The notes: a model not told the origin generated them from the letters alone. A stretch of DNA of 64,000 nucleotides from Polyodon spathula (GCF_017654505.1 NC_054538.1:23477783-23541782); one strand, 5' to 3'. Positions 28,709 through 41,164 are shown, counted from the stretch's first letter. Numbers and translations are program-made.

Positions 28709-29269
28709 TGAGATTCATACTTTCAGAGCAAACATTACGAACTTATACAATATTGTGGTATCTCATCATACTAGGGTATTTGGCACAGAACATTGTAACT
28801 GGGATGGTATTTTGTTTGACATGTTTATTGTTTCATTTGCCAAATCATCCTATTTTTTTTCTGGTTGACATGAATATACAATTTAATATATAATGGTAGG
28901 GTGTATTTAACATTTCCTTGTACAATTGTAATACATCCTTTCTGTGAATTAGACTGTAATAAAAACATGTTGTTAATGACCATATTTTAAACCCTACTTT
29001 TGGAAATATTTTTTCATGCATTAGCTGTCCAGTTTTTGTTCTGATAATTTGTATTACAAAGAAACAACCTGTACATACAATTTCTTCCAGTATAGTTATC
29101 ATTACATAATCCCAACAGAAAAAAAATAAATAAATCACAGCACCTTAGTATTTTTATGGTGAAAGAGAAGTGTTAGTGGGTAACAGAAAACACTGCAGTG
29201 TACGAACAACAGTAGATGTGACAAAGTTAAAGACTGGATGTTCTGTGACCCTACCTTGATAAAAAAAAA

Positions 29270-29517
29270 AATATTAAGCAAGCTGATAATTAGACCTTAA
29301 TTGTTTTCAGCTCTTAACAGTTGCATATTTCAATTTAGGTATAGCATTTTATAAGTAACTTGAACCATGCAATTGTTTAAGTGCTGAAAACAATTAAAAA
29401 TGTCTAATTAAGCAAATGATCAGCATAATTAAGGGTCTAGTTAAGTAATTGAGAGCGCTGCTGGAATGAAAACCAGCAGGCACAGTCGGTCCCTAGGACC
29501 GGTTTGGGGAACCACTC
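29270..29517. mobile_element. Candidate hAT-type MITE
   Basis: The block ends with gaatgaaaaccagcaggcac and aggaccggtttggggaacca, words I associate with non-autonomous hAT elements of fish. An internal inverted pair (ttaattgttttcagctctta at 29298-29317 against its near-complement near 29379-29398) supports a fold-back structure. The left terminus is not clear. Confidence 0.4.
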
Positions 29518-30664
29518 TATTAGACTAACAATTCAAAGAGTAATGTTTATTTTCATACTGGTCCATTATACCTACTTAAATTCCTATTTACTATATAATG
29601 CAAGTCTTGAATTTGAGCTCCAGCTTACCATAACAAGGTGCCAACTAAGCTGTGTCATTACATGCTTTAAAATTATTTCAGTGAAAAATATGAAATGGTT
29701 CATTAACACTTATTAGTTCAGTCAAATAGGCAATAACGTATATACTGTTTCCCACAACGACTTGCATTACTGGTAATTAAGAAATTAATTATTTTTATAC
29801 TGTAAATGATGGCCAGTATATGTTATTTTCCTAAATTTCCACTATGTCAGCATGACTTTGAAATAGATGTTCGTACTAATTTTATTGACCTATTTTTTTT
29901 TTCCATGATTGTTTTATTAGCGAGGGGGCCCAGCACATTTAAAAAAAGACAACTGAAAAAGCAGCCCCAAGATCATTTTTGTACAGTTAATTGGATCCCT
30001 GTAAAACTGCATTTGAATTTAAATTGGTAGTCATTAGTACACCCTAATCATAATAATTTGGAACAATTCATACTTTAGTGGCCCATAACCTAAATCAGAT
30101 TTAATAGTTAATAATATTAGTGAGACTCTAGACAAGACACATGAGCCATCAATAATAACGCAGTATGTTATGAAACCTAGCATTTTCAAATACCATTTAA
30201 AAACAGTGTTTCTTTTCTGATTTGAGTGCAAAGTTCCCCTCATTTTCTTTTCTTAAATAACACCAATTCCGAGTTAATAATTAATTTATTGCTCATTTTA
30301 CAGCAATTATTTTATTATTCCAGATAAAAATAAAATGGGGTTACAAGAAGAGGAGTAATATTGTAACAGAAACATGGTTTAGTTTGGAAACCACATGTAT
30401 TGGTTTATGCTGGTGAGACAGGCAGTAATTGCCTTAGGCAATCAAAGCAAACCTCTAGACTTGTTTACTGTAGATATATGCAAGAAGAGCCTATCAATAA
30501 AATCATTGGTATCTCCATGAATATTGCAAGTATGCATCATTATTTAAACAAAAATAATATTACTTTTATTAGATGTCGTTATTATATCATCATGTAATAG
30601 TTTAGGAAAATGCAGGGAATTATCATATTCCCCTTTTAATTCAACTTTTCTCTATTTTTTACAG

Positions 30665-30804
30665 GTTTTCAAGGAGTAAACTGTGAGGTAGATTTAGATG
30701 CTTGTACATTTCTGAACTCCAGCTGCCCTCCTGACTCGCTGTGTGTGGACCTGCCAATTGGACTGCAGTACACGTGTCGTTCACCATGCCCAGAGTACCT
30801 CAAG
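30665..30804 (+). CDS. eys: eys exon 6 of window (human exon 10 equivalent)
   Basis: The acceptor is ttttttacag|gtt and the donor is ctcaag|gtaggc, so the exon goes from phase 1 to phase 0. It encodes GFQGVNC, the end of the previous EGF. It then has an irregular cysteine-rich module starting VDLDACTFLNSSCPPDSLC. Instead of the standard CxC ... GxxC ending, this module runs into YTCRSPCPEYLK and joins the next exon's PCANGGHC. The length of 140 bp equals that recalled for human exon 10. The odd module may be a hybrid or truncated EGF. Confidence 0.9.
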
Positions 30805-32298
30805 GTAGGCAGCTACAAGGACTTAGAGAGAGAGTGAAACAATTTAAAAAAGGGTAATATATTAACCAGTTGTTGCCACTTAAATAATACATTTCCAGTT
30901 GCAGCATTACTGGTATGTGAATCAGTACCATTAACAAGTTAGCCCAACAGTACTACCTTGAAAACATGTGGTTTACAATGTTGTGATTTTTCTTTATCAG
31001 CAATAGTGTGCAAGTCCCCTGGCAGTGTTTATCCTGAACTGATAAATGCTTCAGTGAAGCATTAGCAGTGTGGTTCATGCCTTAAACTGTCATAATATTT
31101 CAAAGCACTGAGGAAAAATAAATGTTGCCGTTTGCCTTTGGGGAGAACTATATTAGCCTGTAAATGCTAAATTTGGTAATAAAAATTAGATTTTTCCTTG
31201 TAGGTACCAATACAATTGTTATAGTGTCAAATGTATACTATGCTCACGTTTAAACGTTTCAAAATCCAAACTTTACAATAAATTTTGTACTTGAAAAGTA
31301 ATCTGTGGCAGTAGTTTTAAATGCAACATTGTAATAATGAAAGGAATACAGTGTAGGGTACACTATATTTTATAGATAGCTCTAAATATTTGACGATATC
31401 TATAAATTTCCAGATATCAAAAATGTTTAAAGATATCTTAAACTAGATGGAAAAATAAGAAATCAAATTCATTTAAGACATCTGTGAAACAGATATATCT
31501 AAAGATATCTGTAAAGATATGTAAATGTGACAAAGTGGTGAGTGGATACTCTTGGGGAGGCCTTCATCCAGCAGTGTATTGAAAAAGGCTAAAGATGGTG
31601 ATGATATATATATCAAATATATCAAATCCAAGAGAACACAGGAAATCTGAACCTTCTAGTAGATTGAGAATTTATGAATGTGTGTATTGTAAATTTCAGA
31701 AATAGCGCTGCCAAATCCCAACTGCGTACAAATACATGTACAGTATAACAAATTATATTGCAAAGATGGTTTCCAAAAAGTGTTTTGTATATTTATATAT
31801 AGTTATGACTGCTGTCATCAGTATTTTTTTTTTTTTTAAGCTTGCTGCTGAAAATAAAAACTGTTCAGATCAGGCATTGCATTTTGCTTTTGCATCTGTA
31901 TTTTAAACCCACCACTGTTTGTCTTAATTTATTATCTCAATATCATACCCCTCTATGCTGATCAGTCACCTCCATTCCCAACCAGCATATTCAAACAGGG
32001 TATAAGTGCTGCCAAACAAACTGTCAACTTAGCACTGGCAGCACCACTCAATCCCAAAGGGTGGAATCAAATCAACTCATTCAAACACAAAAGCATAACC
32101 TCAACAATCCTGATATCCACTCCCCCAGCACACCCACGGATCCATTTTCTATTACCAAATTGATACTTCCCTGCTTTCCCCCCTAAAATGAATAACACCC
32201 TCTGTTGCAATCTATGCATCATTTGTTCAGGTCTCCTTCTATGTCTCTGTTGATTTCACTTTTTTTTTTTTTTAATTTATTTTTATTTATGTCCATAG
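30805..32298. other. Intron, no gene recognised
   Basis: Contains the agatatct repeat at 31370-31530 and otherwise nothing I can name. Confidence 0.55.
31370..31530. repeat. AT-rich repeat with agatatct sub-units, copy 2
   Basis: At least five agatatc/gatatct words within 150 bp. It is palindromic in character and similar in inverted orientation to 23830-23990. Confidence 0.4.
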
Positions 32299-32462
32299 CC
32301 ATGTGCAAATGGAGGCCACTGCTTTATAGATGAAATTGAGAGTTACCACTGCGTCTGTCCACCTGGATGGACTGGAAAAAACTGTTTGGAAAACATAAAT
32401 GAATGTGAAGAGCACTGGTGTCAAAATGGAGCTACTTGTGAAGATGACATCAATAAGTACAG
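32299..32462 (+). CDS. eys: eys exon 7 of window (human exon 11 equivalent)
   Basis: The acceptor is atgtccatag|cca and the donor is tacag|gtacct, so the exon goes from phase 0 to phase 2. It encodes a module from PCANGGHC through CVCPPGWTGKNC and most of a calcium-type EGF beginning INECEEHWCQNGATC, ending at NKYR. The polypyrimidine tract before the acceptor is long and T-rich. The length is 164 bp, one codon shorter than the 167 bp recalled for human exon 11, with identical phases. Confidence 0.92.
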
Positions 32463-33358
32463 GTACCTTGTTTCTTTTTAAAAGTACCCAATACAACACA
32501 AGACCTAAATCTATTAAACACATACTTGTGCTTTGCTGAGAATCTCTTGTTTCACTATGTGAGTGTGTGTGTGTGTCTGTGTCTAATATATATATAAAAC
32601 TGCAATGAATTTACTGATGCAAGTGTAGGCAAAGCAGAGAAACGCTGCCTTTTTTAATAAATATAAATAATTGTGATTGTGGGGAAAAAAAACAGCACTG
32701 CGAGCTACACCATGCTAAAATAATACCACATGGAATGACTGCAACCTCTAAACACAGGCAGTCATGGAGCCACCATAACTATTAAACAAGAAAAAAAAGT
32801 TTTTTAAAATCAAATAAACACTTTTCTAAAATCCCAACCCTCGGTGAGACAGCGTTTTTCCTCTTTCACACAGCCTGCAGTGCAGCTCCTAACTGGAGCC
32901 TAGTGCTGCAACCATGCATGATACACAATCATCTTGCTAAGCTGTTTGCAAAAATATTACATTATAATTTCACCACGTTTAAAAATAAATAAATAAATAA
33001 ATAATAACTTTCCTACCCCCTCCAAAAATTATTTTATTTAAATTATAACAACCCAAGTCTTTTCTTGACACAGTGAAACAAACAGTGAAACAAATTTAAA
33101 CACAATTCCACTATACAGCCCTCTCAAATCAAATGAAGCACTGACTCTGTACACTTCTTTCCCATACCGATTGGCTGCCAGTACCACAGACCATAGAGGG
33201 AGGCGTGGTTGAAATGAGAGACCAGTTCTACTTGATTTCAAACACTTAGTTTTACAACAAATACCATATAATAATCGTAAAAATGAAAGACACTATTTTG
33301 TTTTAAAATGTGTTTTAATTATTTAAATGCCCTGAAATGACAGGTAGCCATGTTATAA

Positions 33359-33470
33359 GTGGTATAAACCATTTTGGTCTGTGTGGTTCTAATGAAATAT
33401 ACCACACCACCCCAGGCGTGGTATATATCAAGAGAACCACATGTCCCATCGTGGTTTATACCATTGTGAA
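33359..33470. mobile_element. Hairpin MITE
   Basis: About 110 bp that folds on itself. tggtataaacca at the left pairs with tggtttatacca at the right, and further inner segments (tgtggttct with agaaccaca, atataccac with gtggtatat) also pair. No coding capacity. Confidence 0.55.
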
Positions 33471-33473
33471 AGG

Positions 33474-33619
33474 ATGGCTGACATCAAGCCAGATGCAGTA
33501 ACCAAAACACACAGGCAGTATTGCAGTTCAAAAGGCGCTGCAGTGCCGTTTATTTAAACAACACAAACAAACAAAATATTTGAACAAAAACACTGCCCAC
33601 AGAGCAAAACAACAATATA
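33474..33619 (-). mobile_element. Candidate LTR 3' portion
   Basis: On the minus strand it carries an aaataaacggcactgc polyadenylation-type signal followed by about 75 bp ending tttcaca, like the R-U5 end of an LTR. The upstream half is cut by the Tc1 insertion at 33620. Confidence 0.3.
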
Positions 33620-34610
33620 TACAGCTCTGGAAAATATTAAGAGACCACTGCAAAATTAGCAGTTTCTCTGGTTTTACTATTTATAGGTATGTGTTTGGGT
33701 AAAATGAACATTTTTGTTTTATTCTATAAACTACTGACAACATTTCTCCCAAATTCCAAATAAAAATATTGTCATTTAGAGCATTTATTTGCAGAAAATG
33801 ACAACTGATCAAAATAACAAAAAAGATGCAGTGTTGTCAGACCTCGAATAATGCAAAGAAAATAAGTTCGTATTCATTTTTAAACAACACAATACTAATA
33901 TTTTAACTTAGGAAGAGTTCAGAAATCAATATTTGCTGGAATAACCCTGATTTTCAATCACAGCTTTCATGCGTCTTGGCATGCTCTCCACCAGTCTTTC
34001 ACATTGATGTTGGGTGACTTTATGCCACTCCTGGCCTAAAAATTCAAGCAGCTCGGCTTTGTTTGATGGCTTGTGACCATCCATCTTCCTCTTGATCACA
34101 TTCCAGAGTTTTTCAGTGGGGTTCAGGTCTGGGGATTGGGCTGGCCATGACAGGGTCTTGATCTGGTGGTCCTCCATCCACACCTTGATTGACCTGGCTG
34201 TGTGGCATGGAGCATTGTCCTGCTGGAAAAAACAATCCCCACAGTTGGGGAACATTGTCAGAGCAGAAGGAAACGAGTTTTCTTCCAGGACAACCTTGTA
34301 CTTGGCTTGATTCATGCCGAAGTTGTCCGATTCCAGCCTTGCTGAAGCACCCCCAGATCATCACCGATCCCCCACCACATTTCACAGTGGGTGCGAGATA
34401 TTGTGGCTTGTAGGTCTCTCCAGGTCTCCGTCTAACCATTAGACGACCAGGTGTTGGGTAAAGCTGAAAATTGGACTCATGTGGGGGTGCTTCAGAAAGG
34501 CTGGAATCGGGCAGATTTGTCTTTGTGAAGGACGCATGAATCAAGCCAAGTACAAGGTTGTCCTGGAATAAAACTTGCTTCCTTCTGCTCTGACAATGTT
34601 CCCCAAGGTA
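33620..34610 (-). mobile_element. Tc1/mariner transposon with fold-back end
   Basis: Left end starts at a TA with tacagctctggaaaatatta. The transposase C-terminal half is on the minus strand. At the other end the element does not finish in an inverted repeat. Instead it runs into a reversed copy of its own coding sequence: 34535-34610 is the inverse of 34240-34316. Confidence 0.8.
33926..34530 (-). pseudogene. Tc1-family transposase fragment
   Basis: An open 129-codon stretch (33926-34315) starts MNQAKYKVVLEEN and includes FFQQDNAPCHTARS with the second catalytic Asp, SPDLNPTEKLWNVIK with the Glu, and the family end GYSSKY. Upstream, in a shifted frame, is the middle of the enzyme (ESNFQLYPTPG, KCGGGSVMIWGCFS). 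There the residue at the first catalytic Asp reads His. The N-terminal DNA-binding part is absent. This is a different Tc1 subfamily from the copies at 8 kb and 22 kb. Confidence 0.85.
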
Positions 34611-34739
34611 AAGACCCAGACTTAAACAAGTAACAGACCCAAATAGGTGAGTATGGATCTTGTACCTGTAAATAATTATAAATACGGCAGTCCAGAGTCC
34701 TAATGGGCTACATATTTGCCTTGTTCTCTGCTAAATCAC

Positions 34740-35130
34740 CTTGTAAAGAGTACCTGCCAGATAAAATAATAATACATTATTGGTAAATTACACACAGATA
34801 TATTGATGATGTTTTAAGAAGGATTGCATCCTCTCTTTTGCAATAACCAAGCATAGATTTGATCTAAAACCCTAAAGTTGCTTTGTTAAGGCATCTCAAA
34901 TGACATAATAATAAAAGATTGTCAAATAATGTCATACAGATATGTGGATGCTGTTAGAAGGATTCCATCCTCTTAACTTTAATGGCCAAACATATATTGC
35001 CTATAACTTTAAAATGCCTGCCATATGAAATAACAGCACATTGGTAAGTCATTGCATACAGATATCCTTGTACTGTTTTAAGGAGGATTTCATCCTGTCC
35101 ATTTCAATAGCCAGATCTAAACATATGAGG
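34740..35130. repeat. Degenerate tandem repeat, about three units
   Basis: Units share a core of catacagatat...tgttttaagaaggatt.catcctct, with the core starting at 34791, 34933 and 35055. Unit lengths are about 142 and 122 bp. The copies are well diverged. Confidence 0.55.
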
Positions 35131-36560
35131 ACTTTTTTCCCTTAAAATCTTAAGGTGTAAGTTCTACTTAACAGCAAAAACTGAAGTTCTTTCTGGCTAC
35201 GCCACCTGAGGGTGGATTGACACCTATCTGGAGAAGATTGCACCTTCACCACATGCAACAAGTTTCCCTCAACATCAATCTTTCTTTGGGAGCTACAACA
35301 GGACCCAAAAGGTGGCAATTTTGAAGGAGACTTATCAGAGAAGTACTAACACCTTCACAAAGATCATCCTGACTTGCAGCAATCTTCCATGTGCTGAAAA
35401 CCATTTGCCAGTTAAAACAAGGGCATACTTAAATCAATAGACATTACTATCCAGAAAAAGATATGCTACAGGGCTTATTCAACTTCCAGTTTTTTCCCTC
35501 TGTTACTACGAAGGAACACCATTTATCACTTTAATTGCTCCAGTATTCAACATGGATTAGACATGGCACACAATCCAATCCATTCCTTTGTCGACTGGGA
35601 TATGTAGGCATACTCAGCCCTGACAATATGCCAACTATATTTGGATAGTAAATTGGGAGGCAGACTTGTTTTTAGCTCTTCACTGGGCCTACAGGTTTTG
35701 GATTTCTGAGATCCTGGAAATAGTGGAAGCGGTGCTCTGCACCTACTGTGGTGCTGTGATCTGTTGTCTAGAACAGGACCATGTTTTCCACAATACTTTA
35801 CAGCTGATGATAGCTGCCTGAAGACTGGAGGGCAAATACTGAAGAGCTCTACTTATCTTAACAAGTACAAACCCTACTTGGTCAGTGGATTAAATAAACA
35901 CATTTTAAATTAACGGTCAGAAACTTTCAGATTTTAGATCATACAGATGAATGAGAAGTCATCCTTGTGTGATCCAAAATTGTTGCATGACTTGGAGTCA
36001 GGGATTCTACCTACCCTCCATCAATGTTCACATTGCTGCAATCTCCAACATGCTATATAACTGGGAATTTCACTCTGTAGGTCCCACGCTACAGTTGCTA
36101 TAGTGTTTGGTGAAGCTACCACTCCAAGGAAACCCCAAGGGAGCCTCAGCCGGCATTTAACTATTTAGGTACCAGACCCTGGCTATAGGAAAGAAAAATG
36201 TTACTGCATTTCTAGTGATTGTGCTCTCAGTAGAGGGATCACAAAAGCAGGGCACATCTGTCTCCAAACAGATACATTTAATCTGCATCTCATCCTGCAT
36301 CAAGTTGTGTTGCAGTTGGAAGGAAAGAGTCCTCAGTATCCATTTAAACTCACAGGATAAGGTAGGGGTAATATAGGAGCAAAACTCAAATATGCCCAAT
36401 ACAGGACTTCTGCCACTGTGCTACCTGGGCCTCCTCCGAGACCTTTTTTAGTGTTACAGCTTTAATAAATCTTATTTTCAGCCTACTTTACTCTATGTAT
36501 GCCTTATCATCCTCTACTAACTTTTACCACCACTCTATTGCTAAGTGCTTTGGTATATGT
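35131..36560. other. Intron, unidentified sequence
   Basis: No exon and no transposon I recognise. It may be the interior of an old element, because it continues in character from the tandem repeat before it. Confidence 0.4.
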
Positions 36561-36562
36561 AC

Positions 36563-36875
36563 ACACTGTGTGGAGTTCATCAGACGAGGTAAAAAGACGA
36601 AGATTACCTGTAATATGGTTTCTTCGTAGGATTATGAACTCCACATGCCTACTGTATATCCCACCCTCCTTTACCCTCTTCTTTACTGTTCTTATTTTTG
36701 AAATTTGGACATTGATTGGTAGTGATGTGGGTTTTGGCACAGAAAAAGATTAAATCCATGATTTCTGGGTAGGAGATCAGTTTAATCCTCCTGACCAAGC
36801 AACATAGAGACCAGCAATTAACACTGTGTGGAGTTCATCATTTTACGAAGAAACCATATTACGAGTAATCTGCGT
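36563..36875. repeat. Inverted and direct repeat cluster
   Basis: actgtgtggagttcatca occurs at 36564 and 36824. Between and around them, 36598-36650 is the near-complement of 36826-36868 (shared taatatggtttcttcgta). The arrangement looks like a small fold-back element plus a duplicated end. Confidence 0.55.
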
Positions 36876-37805
36876 TTTTTTTTTTTTTTTTTTTCACAGA
36901 TTACAGCTACTAGTAGCTTGACTTTCAGCATCATAGATAAAAAGTCATATAGGTCAAATACAGCAACAGTATCTTGTGATTCTGTACAGGATACAGTATT
37001 ATATTGAGAAATAACTACAGTAGCATATGACCTAAAGTTTAGGATAATACTATGCAATACAGTAGGTTTTCATTTAGAAATTTATATATTTTTGTAAAGT
37101 TAAGTGGCAAAAATCTTCAGGGGCTATTGTCTTTATCCGCTTCTAGCTGATTTAATTCTTTATTTAATGTAATTGCAAGTTGTTTTTGAGGGTTTCAGAA
37201 TTTGACTTGGAGGGACATCCCTAAAGTAGTTTGAACATGTTACACAACATGGACCTTCTGTCTACGTTGACTTTGTAGCGGTTGCATAAAATACCTATGA
37301 GTATGTTACTAGATGTAACTAGATTGTAATCATCATAAAAAGTTATGGTCAAGCTACTAGTTTCAGTTGTATGAGAAACCAACAAGATAATATACAGCTA
37401 TGGCCAAATGTTTTTTTTTTCCTCAATCCTAAAATTCTGTGAACGTAATTTAGATATTTTATTGAACATTATGTAATCAAGAACTACAAAATGATATTGC
37501 AAAGGTCTACCAGATGCCATAATAGTAGTACAGTGTTTCATGTTTTATGTTTTTCATCAAGTATACAGAAAACTACAAAGCATTATGTAATTAAATATGT
37601 TAATGTATCATTATTTAGTAGATTTTCATTTGACTTTAAGAACCAAAATTTGTTAATTGTGTAGGGTGATGCAAATCTTTTGGCTTAGCTATACAGAACT
37701 CAAGTAGTATACCATTACAAAATGTATGTAATCCAAATTATTTATTTATTGTTATGCTTTATAACAAATCACTTTAATGTGATTTATTTGTTTTGGTACC
37801 GTTAG

Positions 37806-38059
37806 GTGTATATGTCCTGATGGCTTTACTGGATTATTCTGTGAAATTGACATTGACGACTGCATTGGAAACCTGTGCTCGGAGCATGGCACCTGTCTGG
37901 ACCAGCTGTACAATTACACCTGTCGCTGCATGCTTGGATATGAAGGACACTTCTGTGAAACAGAGACTAATGAATGTACCAGCTTACTTTGTGAAAATGG
38001 AGCCACCTGTGTGGATTTAATTGGTGATTTCTCATGTCAGTGTGCCATAGGATTTGAAG
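37806..38059 (+). CDS. eys: eys exon 8 of window (human exon 12 equivalent)
   Basis: The acceptor is accgttag|g and the donor is tgaag|gtatgt, so the exon goes from phase 2 to phase 1. It is the largest exon here. It closes one EGF with CICPDGFTGLFC and holds a complete calcium-type EGF, from IDDCIGNLC to CRCMLGYEGHFC. It also holds nearly all of another, TNECTSLLCENGATC to CQCAIGFEG. LYNYTC contains a possible N-glycosylation site (NYT). The 254 bp compares with 257 recalled for human exon 12, a one-codon difference with the same phases. Confidence 0.93.
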
Positions 38060-38132
38060 GTATGTCGCAACAGATTGTGCTGAAGCACTTACTTTTATTT
38101 CATGTTACACCTTAATTTAAATTGGTTCATAT

Positions 38133-38134
<2 letters not shown>

Positions 38135-38202
<68 letters not shown>
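38135..38202. repeat. (AT)n microsatellite
   Basis: Pure AT run of about 68 bp, 75 bp after the exon that ends at 38059. Confidence 0.97.
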
Positions 38203-38204
<2 letters not shown>

Positions 38205-39044
38205 AGACCATGCTTACAATCTTATTTTCTAACAATATATTTATGGCAAAACCTTTCGCTACTGGCACATTAATTACATGGCTTACGGAGTTTAGATTTT
38301 GAGTATTTTTAGCAAAAAAAAAAATTACCCATTCATTGTATCTATTCTCTACCTACAGGGTAAATGAGTAACGTGGATGCTTTTTTTGAAGTTTGAGGAA
38401 TAAACTGAAGTAGAACACATAATTACTTCTTTGTCAAATTAAGCAATTTTATTGTAATAGCAGGCTTCAGGCAATGTTCCTAGACAGTTGTCAAGTAAAG
38501 ACCTGCTGTTTTCTGCTAGTTTCTGATCCATCCAAATTAGGATTTAACTGAAGGAGAACTCTAATTGTGTTCAGCCTGGGCTATACTGTATAACTATTCT
38601 TCTGATATAGGCAGAAAAGGTTCAACCTCATTTGTTAAGCTTCCTATTGAGAATGACTTTTGGCAGTTGTAAATTCTGATTATTTATACATAATTGGGGA
38701 AAATAAAATTATATATGCCAATTATGAACACGTTTACCTATTTAAGAGGCAGTACATACCAAAAGAAAATAATTTCAGGGCCGACCTTCTGCATCCAGTT
38801 CTGGTTAGGTTATTAGAATTGGAGAGAGATCAGCAAAAAAAAAAAAGGATGGCAACAGTCAGAGCAAGAAAAACTAGGGTAATGCAGAATGGGACTTGCA
38901 TAGTAATATGAATTAGCCAGTTACCTAGGAATCATGCTCTAAGAAACTATGAACATATGAAATCAGTGACTTGTTGGGATTTCTAGATACTGACAATGAT
39001 GTCACTGTGAAACATGTAGCATATGCCTGTATGATTAATGAAGG

Positions 39045-39082
<38 letters not shown>
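39045..39082. repeat. (TTTA)n microsatellite
   Basis: About nine TTTA units. Confidence 0.93.
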
Positions 39083-39085
<3 letters not shown>

Positions 39086-39175
39086 AATTGATATTTATAC
39101 TGTAGAATACATTTAGATACCACAATTTTAGCAGTACATTTGGTGTGTGTGTGTGTATGTGTGTACATACATACA

Positions 39176-40676
39176 TACACTGAACAAAAATATAAATGCA
39201 ACATGCAACAATTTTAAAGATTTTACTGAGTTACAGTTCATATAAGTAAATCAGTGAATTGAAATAAATTAATTAGGTCCTAATCTATGGATTTCACATG
39301 ACTGGGAATACACATGCATCTGTTGGTCACAGATACCTTAAAAAAAAAAAAAAAAAAAAAAAAAGGTAGGGGCATGGATCAGAAAACCAGTCAGTATCTG
39401 GTGTGACCACCATTTGCCTAATGCAATGCAACACATCTCCTTCAGATAGAGTTGATCAGGCTGTTGATTGTGGCCTGTGGAATGTTGTCCCACTCCTCTT
39501 CAATGGCTGTGCAAAGTTGCTGGATATAAGTGGGAACTGGAACACGCTGTCATACACATCGATCCAGAGCATCCCAAACATGCTCAATGGGTGACATGTC
39601 TGGTGATTAAGCAGGCCATGGAAGAACTGGGACATTTTCAGCTTCCAGAAATTGTGTACAGATCCTTGCGACATGGGGCCGATGGCGGCGGATGAATGGC
39701 ACGACAATGGGCCTCAGGATCTCGTCACGTTATCTCTATGCATTCAAATTGCCATCGATAAAATGCAATTGTGTTCCTTGTCCGTAGCTTATGCCTGCCC
39801 ATACCATAACCCCACTGCCAGCATGGGGCACTTTGTTCACAACGTTGACATCAGCAAACCGCTCGCCCACATGACGCCATACACGCTGTCTGCCATCTGC
39901 CCGGTACAGTTGAAACCGGGATTCATCGTGAAGAGCACACTTCTCCAGTGTGTCAGTGGCCATCGAAGGTGAGCATTTGCCCACTGAATTCGGTTACGAC
40001 GCCGAACTGTAGTCGGGTCAAGACCCTGGTGAGAACGACGAGCACGCAGTTCATCTTCCCTGAGACGGTTTTTGACAGTTTGTGCAGAAATTCTTTGGTT
40101 GTGCAAACCCACAGTTTCACCAGCTGTCCGACTGGCTGGTCTCAGACGATTCCACAGGTGAAGAAGTCGGATGTGTAAGTCCTGGGCTGGCGTGGTTACA
40201 CGTGGTCTGCGGTTGTGAGGCTGGTTAAGATGTACTGCCACAGTCTCTAAAACGACGTTGGAGGCGGCTTATGGTAGAGAAATGAAATTCAATTCTCTGG
40301 CAACAGCTCTGGTGGACATTCCTGCAGTCAGCATGCCAATTGCACGCTCCCTCAAAACTTGAGACATCTGTGGCATTGTGTTGTGTGACAAAACTGCACA
40401 TTTTAGAGTGGCCTTTTATTGTCCACAGCACAAGGTGCACCTGTGTAATGATCATGCTGTTTAATCAGCTTCTTGATATGCCACACCTGTCAGGTGGATT
40501 GATTATCTTGGCAAAGGAGAAATGCTCATTAACAGGGATGTAAACAAATTTGTGCACAAAATTTGAGAGAAATAATTTTTTTGTGCTAAATGGAAAATTT
40601 CTGGGATTTTTTACTTCAGCTCATGAAACATGGGACCAACACTTTACATGTTCCGTTTATATTTTTGTTCAGTGTA
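39176..40676 (-). mobile_element. Tc1-family transposon, 1.5 kb
   Basis: Bounded by TA. Terminal inverted repeats begin tacactgaacaaaaatata on both ends (39176 and the complement ending 40676). The length is about 1,500 bp, typical of a complete element. A broken transposase lies on the minus strand. It belongs to a different subfamily from the other copies in the window. Confidence 0.9.
39391..40376 (-). pseudogene. Tc1-family transposase pseudogene
   Basis: The start is MPQMSQVLRERAIGML at 40376, followed by a helix-turn-helix (FHFSTISRLQRRFRD). The catalytic part reads through three frames: FTMNPGFNCTGQMADS at the first Asp block, VPHAGSGVMVWAGISYGQG, then a region with the second Asp block damaged near 39660-39700. 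The last block is near 39590 (MSCHSSAAIGP frame). Several frameshifts and deletions separate them, so the enzyme is dead. The length of about 330 codons is otherwise as expected. Confidence 0.82.
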
Positions 40677-41164
40677 TATATAGAAATATGTTGCCATGGA
40701 AACAGAACACAATATTGAAAGAAAAAAGTATTCTTGTAGTTTTCATGTACATACAAAGCTACATGGAAAAAATATATTCCTGCTTGGGAGCTTAATTTAA
40801 TAATTGCATTATCACTCTCTCTAGAATAAAACACAGTATAACAGAGAAGAAATACATTCAAAATAAAGATATGGATGTTCAACCAAACAATGATCAGAAG
40901 TCTGAAACAAATTAACCTCAGACCAGTAACAGAACTATTTAAGGAGATGTCTTTAAAAATGGCAAGAATTAAAATACAAAGAAAAAAATCAATTGCGTTC
41001 AGTGGGAGAAAGAAGAGAAACTAAATAAAATAACACAAAATATTCAATTCACAGGTTTCTCTGAGTTTTAAAATAATCAGACATTTTGTTTGACCACTAG
41101 TAACATCCTGTATGATAATTTCACTCGGTTGATGTCCTGAGAGTTCAGGCATCTGGCTGGTGCA

